A stretch of 64,000 bases of DNA from contig JAFWRO010000021.1 in NCBI GenBank assembly GCA_017519885.1, positions 81,906-145,905 of the forward strand, read 5' to 3'. Shown here piece after piece: positions 43,354-51,254 of this stretch. Position 1 is the stretch's first letter, and each line of letters starts with the position of its first letter. The translations under genes were made by a program, and so were the position numbers. This stretch comes from Liminaster sp017519885 (GTDB lineage: Bacteria > Bacteroidota > Bacteroidia > Bacteroidales > UBA3663). Under the pieces are notes generated by a model. That model was not told the origin of the DNA. It saw nothing but the letters and a program-made list of their open reading frames with translations, and ran no database searches.

Positions 43354-44453
43354 ATAGTCTATTAGAAAAACTGGACGGCTTGAAGAGTCGGTTCGAGGAG
43401 GTGTCGCTCCTTGTGACCGACCCGAATGTGATTGCCGACCAACAGCGATATGTCAAGCTAACACGCGAATATCGTGACCTGGAGCATATCCTTCAGGCAC
43501 GCAAGGAATATGTCGAGGCCTTGTCAGGACGTGATGAGGCACGCGAACTTATGCAGACCGAGAGCGATCCCGAGATGAAGGAGATGGCTCGTGAGCAGTT
43601 GCAGGACTGTGAGGCCCGCATTCCTGAAATTGAAGAGAAGATCAAGGTGCTCCTCATCCCCAAGGATCCCGAGGATGCAAAGAATGCTGTGCTCGAAATC
43701 CGTGGTGGCACGGGAGGTGACGAGGCAGCACTGTTCGCCGGCGACCTCTTCAAGATGTACCAACGCTTCTGTGAGTCGAAAGGCTGGACGCTCTCTGTGC
43801 AGTCGTACACCGAAGGCTCGGTGGGTGGTTTCAAGGAAATCATCTGCATGGTGACCGGCGATTCTGTCTATGGTACTTTGAAGTACGAGTCAGGTGTGCA
43901 TCGTGTACAGCGTGTTCCCGTTACCGAGACGCAAGGACGTGTGCATACCTCAGCTGCTACTGTCGCTGTGCTGCCCGAAGCCGATGAGTTCGAGGTGCAC
44001 ATCAACGAAGGCGAGATCAAATGGGATACCTTCCGCAGTTCAGGAGCCGGTGGACAGAACGTCAACAAGGTGGAGTCGGGTGTGCGTCTGCGCTACATGT
44101 GGAAGAATCCCAACACGGGCGTTGTCGATGAGATTCTGATTGAATGTACCGAGACACGCGACCAGCCGAAGAACAAGGAGCGTGCCCTCTCGCGTCTTCG
44201 TTCCTATATCTATGACAAAGAGCACCAGAAGTATGTCGATGACATTGCCAATCGGCGCAAGACACTCGTTTCGACAGGCGATCGTAGTGCCAAGATTCGC
44301 ACCTACAACTTCCCCCAGGGACGTGTCACCGATCATCGCATCAACTACACGATCTACAATCTTCCTGCCTTCATGAACGGCGATATCCAGGACTGCATCG
44401 ACCACCTCATCGTGGCTGAGAATGCAGAAAGGATGAAGGAGAGTGAGTTGTAG
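43350..44453 (+). CDS. prfA: Peptide chain release factor 1
   Basis: 367 residues. It reads UAA and UAG stops with PVT (190-192) and hydrolyses peptidyl-tRNA with GGQ (234-236, in SSGAGGQNVNK). Start: GTG at 43350 in a GTGA overlap with the GH3 stop, giving VNSLLEKLDGLKSRFEEV, the usual RF1 N-terminus; no in-frame ATG fits. An essential translation gene is thus coupled to a glycosidase gene, which is unusual unless it has an internal promoter. Confidence 0.96.
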   Translation: MNSLLEKLDGLKSRFEEVSLLVTDPNVIADQQRYVKLTREYRDLEHILQARKEYVEALSGRDEARELMQTESDPEMKEMAREQLQDCEARIPEIEEKIKVLLIPKDPEDAKNAVLEIRGGTGGDEAALFAGDLFKMYQRFCESKGWTLSVQSYTEGSVGGFKEIICMVTGDSVYGTLKYESGVHRVQRVPVTETQGRVHTSAATVAVLPEADEFEVHINEGEIKWDTFRSSGAGGQNVNKVESGVRLRYMWKNPNTGVVDEILIECTETRDQPKNKERALSRLRSYIYDKEHQKYVDDIANRRKTLVSTGDRSAKIRTYNFPQGRVTDHRINYTIYNLPAFMNGDIQDCIDHLIVAENAERMKESEL

Positions 44454-44491
44454 AATTAACAATTAATAATAACAATTGGCTATTCGATCAG

Positions 44492-45175
44492 ATGATCAAG
44501 AATATAATATTTGACTTTGGCGGCGTTTTGCTCGACCTGCGTCCCGATCGTTGTATTGCGGAATTCAAGAAACTCGGCATTCCTGAGATTGATCAGATGC
44601 TGAGCCTTGCGCATCAGCAGGGTGTGCTCGGCGATATGGAACGAGGAATGTACACGATTGATGCATTTTGCGATGCCATGCGTGCTGCCCACACCGGAGC
44701 CTTTGAGCGCACCGGTAAGTTTCGCAGTTTGATGCCTTTCATTAAGGATGGCTATCCCATACCGGCTCCTACCAATCGACAGATTGCTCTGGCATTCAGT
44801 TCGATGTGCGACGGTATTCCTGCCTATCGTCTCGATTTCATCAATCAATTGAAGAAGGAGGGCTTCCATGTGAGTGCCCTCTCCAACACCAATACGATAC
44901 ATTGGGATTACTGCCTTCGTTACTTCATCGAGGCAGGTTACGACCCGCGTGAACTCTTCGAAAACACCTGGCTCTCGTACGAGATGCATCTTGTCAAGCC
45001 TGACCCGGCAATCTTCAAGGCCATCCTCGAAGAGTCGGGCTATGTGCCCGAAGAGACACTTTTCGTTGATGACAACCAGCACAACTGCGATGTGGCTGCC
45101 TCGTTCGGCATCCACACCTTCTGTCCTCCCATTCGCAGAGACTGGACCATACAGATACGTCAACATTTACATTAA
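44492..45175 (+). CDS. HAD-superfamily hydrolase (subfamily IA)
   Basis: 227 residues with motif I IIFDFGGVLLD (5-15), motif II SALSNTN (about 129-135) and motif III VKPDPAIFKAIL plus FVDDNQHNCDVAASFG. Family members are phosphatases of small metabolites; substrate not predictable. Cytoplasmic. Upstream spacer has a short AATTAAC-type repeat (44455-44476). Confidence 0.88.
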   Translation: MIKNIIFDFGGVLLDLRPDRCIAEFKKLGIPEIDQMLSLAHQQGVLGDMERGMYTIDAFCDAMRAAHTGAFERTGKFRSLMPFIKDGYPIPAPTNRQIALAFSSMCDGIPAYRLDFINQLKKEGFHVSALSNTNTIHWDYCLRYFIEAGYDPRELFENTWLSYEMHLVKPDPAIFKAILEESGYVPEETLFVDDNQHNCDVAASFGIHTFCPPIRRDWTIQIRQHLH

Positions 45176-45196
45176 GGAACAGAATAAATACACACT

Positions 45197-46144
45197 ATGA
45201 ATGCTAATCTGCCTAAGCCACTCTGTGGCATCATCCCTCCGCTCGTTACTCCGCTCAAGGACAACGAGACACTCGACATCGCGTCGCTCGAACGCTTGAT
45301 CAACCATCTCATCGAAGGTGGTGTCCATGGACTGTTTGTCCTTGGAACGACAGGCGAAGCCCAGTCGCTCTCCTACAAGATGCGTCACCAGATGATCAGC
45401 GAGAGCTGCCGCATCAATGCAGGACGTCTTCCCCTTTTGGCCTGCATCACCGACACCTCCATCGTCGAATCCATCAAGTTGGCCAACCTCGCTGCCGATT
45501 GCGGAGCAGCCGGACTGGTTTCGGCACCACCTTACTATTTCGCCACAGGACAACCAGAGTTGGCACAGTTCTACGAGGAACTGGTTCCTCAGCTGCCTTT
45601 GCCGCTCTTCCTTTATAATATGCCTTCGCACGTAAAGGTGAATTTTGCACCCGCTACCGTAGCACGTCTGGCCCAAATGCCCCAGGTAGTAGGCCTCAAG
45701 GACTCGTCGGCCAATGCCGTCTATTTCCAGAGCGTGGCCTATGCTGTCCGTCAGTCGGGACGTGAGGATTTTGCCATGCTTTGCGGACCCGAGGAGATCA
45801 CGGGCGAATGTGTCCTGATGGGAGGCCATGGCGGCGTGAATGGCGGTGCCAACATGTTCCCCGAACTCTATGTGGGCATGTACAAAGCGGCCAAGAGTGG
45901 CGACTTGGTAGAGTTGCGTCGTCTGCAGCAATACATCATGCAGATCTCTTCGTCGATCTACAGCATCGGACATCATAGTTCCAGTTACCTCAAGGGACTC
46001 AAATGCGCTTGTTCACTGCTTGGCGTGATTGACGACGACTTTGTGGCTTCGCCCTACTACAAGTTCTTCCAGCCCGAACGCGACAAGGTGCAGGCCGCCC
46101 TCGATCGTCTCCCGATTCGAAACGGCAAGTTGGACATATTCTAA
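45197..46144 (+). CDS. DapA/NanA family aldolase-lyase
   Basis: 315 residues of the dihydrodipicolinate synthase superfamily: GTTGEAQSLS (50-59), LYNMPSHV (139-146, Tyr140) and the Schiff-base Lys168 in VVGLKDSSA. Next to a sodium:solute symporter, it more likely acts in sugar-acid breakdown (for example N-acetylneuraminate lyase or a keto-deoxy sugar acid aldolase) than in lysine synthesis. The exact substrate is open. Confidence 0.87.
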   Translation: MNANLPKPLCGIIPPLVTPLKDNETLDIASLERLINHLIEGGVHGLFVLGTTGEAQSLSYKMRHQMISESCRINAGRLPLLACITDTSIVESIKLANLAADCGAAGLVSAPPYYFATGQPELAQFYEELVPQLPLPLFLYNMPSHVKVNFAPATVARLAQMPQVVGLKDSSANAVYFQSVAYAVRQSGREDFAMLCGPEEITGECVLMGGHGGVNGGANMFPELYVGMYKAAKSGDLVELRRLQQYIMQISSSIYSIGHHSSSYLKGLKCACSLLGVIDDDFVASPYYKFFQPERDKVQAALDRLPIRNGKLDIF

Positions 46145-46187
46145 GTGAATAAGGTAGAATATTCTTCTAACTTTCTATTGCAACAAT

Positions 46188-47702
46188 ATGAACATCATAG
46201 ATTTCATCGTCTTCCTCGTCTTCACCGGTGGCATTGTCCTCTACGGTTGCAGTTTCTTCGACAAGAAAGCTTCGTCGAAGGACTTCACCACGGCAGGCAA
46301 GAGCATCCCTGGTTGGGTGGTTGGCATGAGTATCTTTTCGACCTATGTCAGTTCCATCAGTTATCTAGGCAATCCCGGCAAGTCGTACGCAGGCGATTGG
46401 AATCCTTTCGTCTTCGGTCTTTCCATACCCATTGCCTCCTATTTCGCGGCCAAGTATTTCGTGCCGTTCTACCGCACGGGAGGTTCGGTGAGTGCCTATT
46501 CTTTCCTCGAAGACCGCTTCGGAGCGTGGGCACGTTTCTATGCTTCGGCTTGCTATCTGCTCACCCAGATAGCCCGCATGGGCTCTATCCTGTTCCTGCT
46601 GGCCATGCCGATGAATATCCTGATGGGATGGGACCTGCGTACGGTGATCATCATCACGTCGATAGCCATCATCATCTATTCGATGCTCGGTGGCATGAAG
46701 GCGGTAATTTGGACCGAAGCCATCCAGGGATTTATCCTTATCGGTGGTGCCCTGATCTGCCTCGGTGTACTGCTCTTCTCGATGCCCGAAGGACCCATGC
46801 AGACGTTCCGCATCGGTTTCAATACGTTGGATGAATTCGGACGCTCGAAGTTCTCTTTCGGTTCGTTCTCGCTATTCGACCTGCGTCATTCCACGTTCTG
46901 GGTTTGCCTGATCTATGGCATCTTCATCAACTTGCAGAACTACGGCATTGACCAGAACTATGTGCAGCGCTATCATACGGCCAAGACCGAACGTGAAGCG
47001 AAGCATGCCGCCCTCTTCGGTGGTTGGCTCTTCATCCCGGTCAGTGCTGTCTTCTTCCTCATTGGTACGGCACTCTATGCCTACTATCAGGTGATGCCCG
47101 ACCCGCAGGTGGACGCTTTCAATGCAGCCAACAAGCCCGATTACGTCTTCCCGTATTTTATGGTAAACGTGCTGCCTACTGGTCTGACAGGACTGCTGAT
47201 TGCCTCTGTGTTTGCAGCAGGAATGTCCACTGTGGCCACTTCGGTGACTTCGTGTTCGACCATCATTCTTACCGACTATTGGACTCGATTGCGCCGCAAG
47301 GTGCATCGTCCTGGCCATACCCATGACGATGGGGTAGGTGATCGCGAACATCTCATTGTGCTCAAGGTTAGTTCGGTGGTCATTGGTACGCTTGGCATCA
47401 TCGTTGCCTTGGCACTTGTTAATGTCGATTCGATACTCGATGCATGGTGGAAACTTTCGTCCATCTTCTCGGGCGGTATGCTCGGACTCTTCCTTTTGGG
47501 CTACATGGCCAAGCGTGTCAAGAACATCCATGCCCTGCTGGGCGTCATCTGCGGCTTCGCAGTCATCGCGTGGATCTCGGCTTGGAAGTGGCTTGGCCTG
47601 CCCGATCCGGGTCTTCACGAATATCTTGCCATTGTCCTTGGAACGATGACCATCTTCCTGGTCGGCTTCTTCCTGGCATTGGTTTTCCATAAAAAAAGTT
47701 GA
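46188..47702 (+). CDS. Sodium:solute symporter (SSS family)
   Basis: 504 residues with about 13 transmembrane helices. SSS landmarks: AGKSIPGWVVGMSIFSTYVSSISYLGNPGKSYAGDWNPF near the N-terminus, RTGGSVSAYSFLEDRFGAWAR, and GLLIASVFAAGMSTVATSVTSCSTI in the middle. Partner of the upstream aldolase gene, so it probably imports that enzyme's substrate, perhaps sialic acid or a related acid sugar (inference). Confidence 0.9.
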   Translation: MNIIDFIVFLVFTGGIVLYGCSFFDKKASSKDFTTAGKSIPGWVVGMSIFSTYVSSISYLGNPGKSYAGDWNPFVFGLSIPIASYFAAKYFVPFYRTGGSVSAYSFLEDRFGAWARFYASACYLLTQIARMGSILFLLAMPMNILMGWDLRTVIIITSIAIIIYSMLGGMKAVIWTEAIQGFILIGGALICLGVLLFSMPEGPMQTFRIGFNTLDEFGRSKFSFGSFSLFDLRHSTFWVCLIYGIFINLQNYGIDQNYVQRYHTAKTEREAKHAALFGGWLFIPVSAVFFLIGTALYAYYQVMPDPQVDAFNAANKPDYVFPYFMVNVLPTGLTGLLIASVFAAGMSTVATSVTSCSTIILTDYWTRLRRKVHRPGHTHDDGVGDREHLIVLKVSSVVIGTLGIIVALALVNVDSILDAWWKLSSIFSGGMLGLFLLGYMAKRVKNIHALLGVICGFAVIAWISAWKWLGLPDPGLHEYLAIVLGTMTIFLVGFFLALVFHKKS

Positions 47703-47706
47703 TAGA

Positions 47707-47751
47707 TTCTCTATATTTCCTATAGTTACTATATTCACTATAGTTACTATA
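47707..47751. repeat. 9-bp TATA iteron array before queD
   Basis: Five units TTCTCTATA, TTTCCTATA, GTTACTATA, TTCACTATA, GTTACTATA. Related to the array at 32436-32462. Confidence 0.92.
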
Positions 47752-47782
47752 AAAAGAAAAGCAAAAATTATTACAGAAATAA

Positions 47783-48118
47783 ATGTATTACGTCGAAAAA
47801 ACTATGGAGATCTCAGGCTCCCATTACCTGAGACTGTCGCATCAGAGCAAATGTGAGAACCTGCACGGCCACAACTGGATCGTGAAGGTCTATTGCAAGT
47901 CACGCGAACTGAATGAAGACGGCATGGTGGTTGATTTCACCGAGGTGAAGAGCATCGTTCACGGTACACTCGACCATCAGGACCTTAACGCTATCCTTCC
48001 TTTCAATCCCACAGCCGAAAATATTGCCCACTGGATTGTCGAGAAGGTGCCTAATTGCTATAAGGCATCCGTGCAGGAGAGCACAGGTAATGTCGCCATT
48101 TACGAGCGTGACGAATAA
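47783..48118 (+). CDS. queD: 6-carboxytetrahydropterin synthase QueD
   Basis: 111 residues, normal length. Zinc ligands His14 (ISGSHYL) and the HGH pair at 29-31 (CENLHGHNW, with Cys24 the catalytic Cys) identify the PTPS/QueD fold. It converts the FolE product 7,8-dihydroneopterin triphosphate to 6-carboxytetrahydropterin for queuosine. queE and folE follow directly, which supports QueD rather than animal-type PTPS. Confidence 0.93.
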   Translation: MYYVEKTMEISGSHYLRLSHQSKCENLHGHNWIVKVYCKSRELNEDGMVVDFTEVKSIVHGTLDHQDLNAILPFNPTAENIAHWIVEKVPNCYKASVQESTGNVAIYERDE

Positions 48119-48149
48119 TTGTTAATCGTTAATTATTGATTGTTAATTG
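48113..48149. repeat. 7-bp TTAATTG-type repeat, queD-queE spacer
   Basis: AATAATTG TTAATCG TTAATTA TTGATTG TTAATTG: from the queD stop codon to the TTG start of queE. The repeat provides both. Confidence 0.85.
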
Positions 48150-48752
48150 AAAGTCAACGAGATTTTCTATTTGCTGCAAGGCGAAGGCCATTACACCGGA
48201 ACGCCTGCCGTCTTCGTGCGTTTTGCAGGGTGTAACCTGCGTTGCTGGTTCTGCGACACCGATTTTGAAAAAGGTGTTGAGATGAGCGAAGACGAGATTG
48301 TTGAGGCTGTGCTCCAATATCCTACGCGATATGTGGTCATCACAGGCGGCGAACCCACCTTGCAAATCACAGCATCGTTGTGCGACAAGCTGCATGCCCA
48401 TGGGCTGTATCTGATGATGGAGACCAATGGCACACGTCCTCTGCCCGAAGGCTGTAAAGTCGACTGGATTACCTGTTCACCCAAGTTGATTGATGTCGAC
48501 GAGGGGAAACGCAAGATCGCCACCATTCGCCTTCGTCATATCGATGAACTCAAGGTCGTCTTCGAGGATAGTCCGACGCAGGACATGGCGCTTTATGAGC
48601 AAATCCCTGCCACCGAGTACCGATTGCAGCCTTGTGACACCCAGGATCCCCTCTGCAATCAAGCCATATTGAACAAGACAATAAAATATATACTTCAACA
48701 TCCGAAATGGAAACTTTCACTCCAAACCCACAAGATTCTGCACGTCCGCTGA
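48147..48752 (+). CDS. queE: 7-carboxy-7-deazaguanine synthase QueE
   Basis: 201 residues. Radical-SAM enzyme that contracts 6-carboxytetrahydropterin to CDG in queuosine synthesis. The cluster-binding Cys are 29, 33 and 36 (CNLRCWFC). The start is TTG (KVNEIFYLLQGEGHY follows, the typical QueE N-terminus); there is no ATG. GGEPTLQ is the SAM-binding GGE motif. The 3' end overlaps folE by 46 bp. Confidence 0.94.
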   Translation: MKVNEIFYLLQGEGHYTGTPAVFVRFAGCNLRCWFCDTDFEKGVEMSEDEIVEAVLQYPTRYVVITGGEPTLQITASLCDKLHAHGLYLMMETNGTRPLPEGCKVDWITCSPKLIDVDEGKRKIATIRLRHIDELKVVFEDSPTQDMALYEQIPATEYRLQPCDTQDPLCNQAILNKTIKYILQHPKWKLSLQTHKILHVR

Positions 48753-49336
48753 TTCAGCAAGCGTCACCTGTGACTGACGAACAGTTGCAGGATGCCATCC
48801 GCACCGTGCTCCGAGCCATTGGCGAAGACCCTGAGCGTGAAGGCCTGGTCGATACGCCCGACCGTGTCGTCCGTATGTGGCGAGAACTCTTTCGTGGCTA
48901 TGATCCTACTCAGAAACCCAAGATAACCACTTTTGATAACGATGCACACAACACCGAGATGGTCTTCGACACCGGCGACTTCTACTCGATGTGCGAACAT
49001 CATATGATGCCGTTTTTCGGCCAATACTATTTCGCCTACATCCCACAGGATGATGGGCGCATCCTCGGCATTTCGAAGATTGCCCGCGTAGTCGGCTACT
49101 GCTCGGCACGTCTGCAGCTTCAGGAACGCCTTGCCCACGACATCATCGAAATGCTCAGCGAAGCCCTCGACAACCAGGTGCAGGGCTTTGCCATCGTCCT
49201 CAAGGGTATGCACACCTGCAAGACCATGCGTGGCGTGAAGAACAAGGGCAACATGAATGTCAGCTACTTCACAGGTGTGTTCCGCACCAATCCTTCTTTG
49301 CGCGAAGAGTTCTACCACCTGATTGCTATGCAATAG
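48707..49336 (+). CDS. folE: GTP cyclohydrolase I FolE
   Basis: 209 residues. Opens GTP to dihydroneopterin triphosphate, the shared entry to folate and queuosine. Zinc-binding MCEHHMMPFFG (about 95-105), the catalytic QLQERLAHDI block and GMHTCKTMRGVKNKG are all present. Its start lies inside queE, so translation is coupled. With queD and queE it forms a queuosine operon; it may also feed folP. Confidence 0.96.
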   Translation: METFTPNPQDSARPLIQQASPVTDEQLQDAIRTVLRAIGEDPEREGLVDTPDRVVRMWRELFRGYDPTQKPKITTFDNDAHNTEMVFDTGDFYSMCEHHMMPFFGQYYFAYIPQDDGRILGISKIARVVGYCSARLQLQERLAHDIIEMLSEALDNQVQGFAIVLKGMHTCKTMRGVKNKGNMNVSYFTGVFRTNPSLREEFYHLIAMQ

Positions 49337-49384
49337 ATTATTGCCGTACATACATTTGCTTGTAGTTTTTCAAACTTGTCAACG

Positions 49385-51037
49385 ATGTGTCGCCTGCCAA
49401 TGCTTAGGTCTTTACAGCTAATGCTTCTGCTTATTGCTGGTGTAGCCATATCTTATGCCCAATCGCAACAGCAGCTCGATTCCATACTGTATGTTCTTGA
49501 TAGGACGATACTCGAAAAGCCTATCTACGACCGACAGAAACGAAACAACATACAAGACCTACAGCTAAAGTTGCTCCGTACGGAAGATGTGTCCGAAAGG
49601 CGACGTCTTATGCATGAACTCTTCAGCATATACCGTAGTTTCCGTTTGGATAGTGCGCTTTACTTTGCTCGGTTAGGTTCCTCGCTTATAGCGTCCGATG
49701 ACGAGGCATCGAAGGTGAACAATGGCCTCGATATCGCTGAGGCTCTCAAGGGTTTGGGTTACTATTCTCAGGCAAGAGAATTGCTTGATGCCAGCCGTGG
49801 AAAAGTAGGAGAGGAGGATATGGTGCATTATTACCACCTATATTATTCCATCTATCATTCGATGCATCAAAACTCGGAACTTGAGGAAGATCGTCTGCGG
49901 TTCAGGGACTCCCTGTTGTTCTATCGTAAGCAGTTGCAGTCTGTTCTTCCTCCCGATGATATAGGCCACGACATTGGTGAGGCGCATCTTTTATTGTTTG
50001 AAGGCAAGCCACAGGATGCCCTCCAGCTCTTAAAAGGAAGACTAGCTCGTGATGCTGATGGTTTGGGCGAAACACTTCTCGCCGTCACCTTCGCCGAGAT
50101 TTACGAGGCTTTGGGGATGAATAGAGAAGCTGAGTATTACTACGCAGTCAGTGCTGTGGATGACCTTCAGCGTGCTACCAAAAAATACACCGCTCTACAA
50201 CAATTAGCAATCCTTTTGTTCCGCGATGGCGATGTGGATCGTGCCTACCGTTATCTTACCTGTGCACTCGAAGACGTCACCTTCAGCCGCATTCATTGCC
50301 GCATCACGCAGATTGCCCAGTTCCTGCCGATTATCACTAGTGCCTATGAACGCAAAAGTGAGACCGCATCTCTTCGAAAGCTTTGGCTTTCCATTGCCTT
50401 GGGTTTGCTACTGCTCATCGCTGTGTTCGGTGTATGGATCCTGCATCGAAGAAGTTCTCAGTTGCGACGTCTCAACGTTAAGTTGCATGGCCTTTATCAG
50501 GAGATTGCCGACGCCAACCGGCAGTTGATACAGATTAATGCGCAGGTGGAGGCTGCAAACGGACAGCTTGCCGATGCCAATCGTATAAAGGAAGAGTACA
50601 TCGGACAGGTTTTCAACCTGTGTTCTGCCTATATGGACAAACAGGAGTTTCTGCGTCGTACCATACATAATAAGGTAAAGGGGAACCAGCTTTCCGAAGT
50701 TATCAAGTTGGTGGGCGACAAGAGTCAGCAACAGGAGGATCTGCGTGATTTCTTCCGTAACTTTGATGCCATTTTCCTGTCTCTCTTTCCCGATTTCGTT
50801 AAGGAGTTCAATGAATTGTTGCGTCCTAACGAGCACGTGAGCGTCAAGGAAGGTGAGTTGCTTAGCCCTGAACTCCGAATCTATGCCTTGGTTCGTTTAG
50901 GGATCAACGATAGCACAAGGATTGCCTCTTTCCTGCATTTCTCGCCACAGACCGTTTATAACTATCGACTCAAGATGAGGGCCCGCACTGATTTGTCGCG
51001 TGAAGAGTTCGTTGAAGCAATCCAAAGCCTCAAATAA
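49385..51037 (+). CDS. DUF6377-type sensor/transcription regulator
   Basis: 550 residues from ATG at 49385 (signal peptide ending ISYAQ). The periplasmic part is helical and TPR-like (about 25-310), then one transmembrane helix (about 330-350, LWLSIALGLLLLIAVFGVWIL), a coiled coil and a C-terminal cytoplasmic domain with LRIYALVRLGINDSTRIASFLHFSPQTVYNYRLKMRAR, a LuxR-like helix-turn-helix. This is the layout I know as DUF6377. It precedes a SusC/SusD pair, so it probably senses the glycan or phosphate ligand and activates those genes. Confidence 0.85.
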   Translation: MCRLPMLRSLQLMLLLIAGVAISYAQSQQQLDSILYVLDRTILEKPIYDRQKRNNIQDLQLKLLRTEDVSERRRLMHELFSIYRSFRLDSALYFARLGSSLIASDDEASKVNNGLDIAEALKGLGYYSQARELLDASRGKVGEEDMVHYYHLYYSIYHSMHQNSELEEDRLRFRDSLLFYRKQLQSVLPPDDIGHDIGEAHLLLFEGKPQDALQLLKGRLARDADGLGETLLAVTFAEIYEALGMNREAEYYYAVSAVDDLQRATKKYTALQQLAILLFRDGDVDRAYRYLTCALEDVTFSRIHCRITQIAQFLPIITSAYERKSETASLRKLWLSIALGLLLLIAVFGVWILHRRSSQLRRLNVKLHGLYQEIADANRQLIQINAQVEAANGQLADANRIKEEYIGQVFNLCSAYMDKQEFLRRTIHNKVKGNQLSEVIKLVGDKSQQQEDLRDFFRNFDAIFLSLFPDFVKEFNELLRPNEHVSVKEGELLSPELRIYALVRLGINDSTRIASFLHFSPQTVYNYRLKMRARTDLSREEFVEAIQSLK

Positions 51038-51080
51038 ACACTTACTCAAAAAGAAGGGGTAATTTCGTGCAAGTTATTGA

Positions 51081-51117
51081 AAGCCAATTGGGATATATCC
51101 TAATTGGCTTACTTTTT
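51081..51117 (+). terminator. Intrinsic terminator after the DUF6377 regulator
   Basis: AAGCCAATTGGGATA pairs with TATCCTAATTGGCTT (nearly perfect), followed by ACTTTTTTAC. It separates the regulator from the SusC operon. Confidence 0.85.
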
Positions 51118-51163
51118 TACCTACTTTGTCCCGACGATTCAGCTTTGTTTTAAAAAAACTCAA

Positions 51164-51172
51164 TAACTTTGC
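51164..51172 (+). promoter_or_regulatory. -7 element of the susC operon promoter
   Basis: TAACTTTGC, about 80 nt before the susC ATG. The nearest TTTG (51144-51147) is 16 bp away, shorter than consensus, as might fit an activator-dependent promoter. Confidence 0.6.
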
Positions 51173-51254
51173 AGCGCGAACCGCAGAATTTACGAAAAAC
51201 CTTTAATAACCGAATACTTACTAATACTATTTCACATATAAATATTACTAATCT

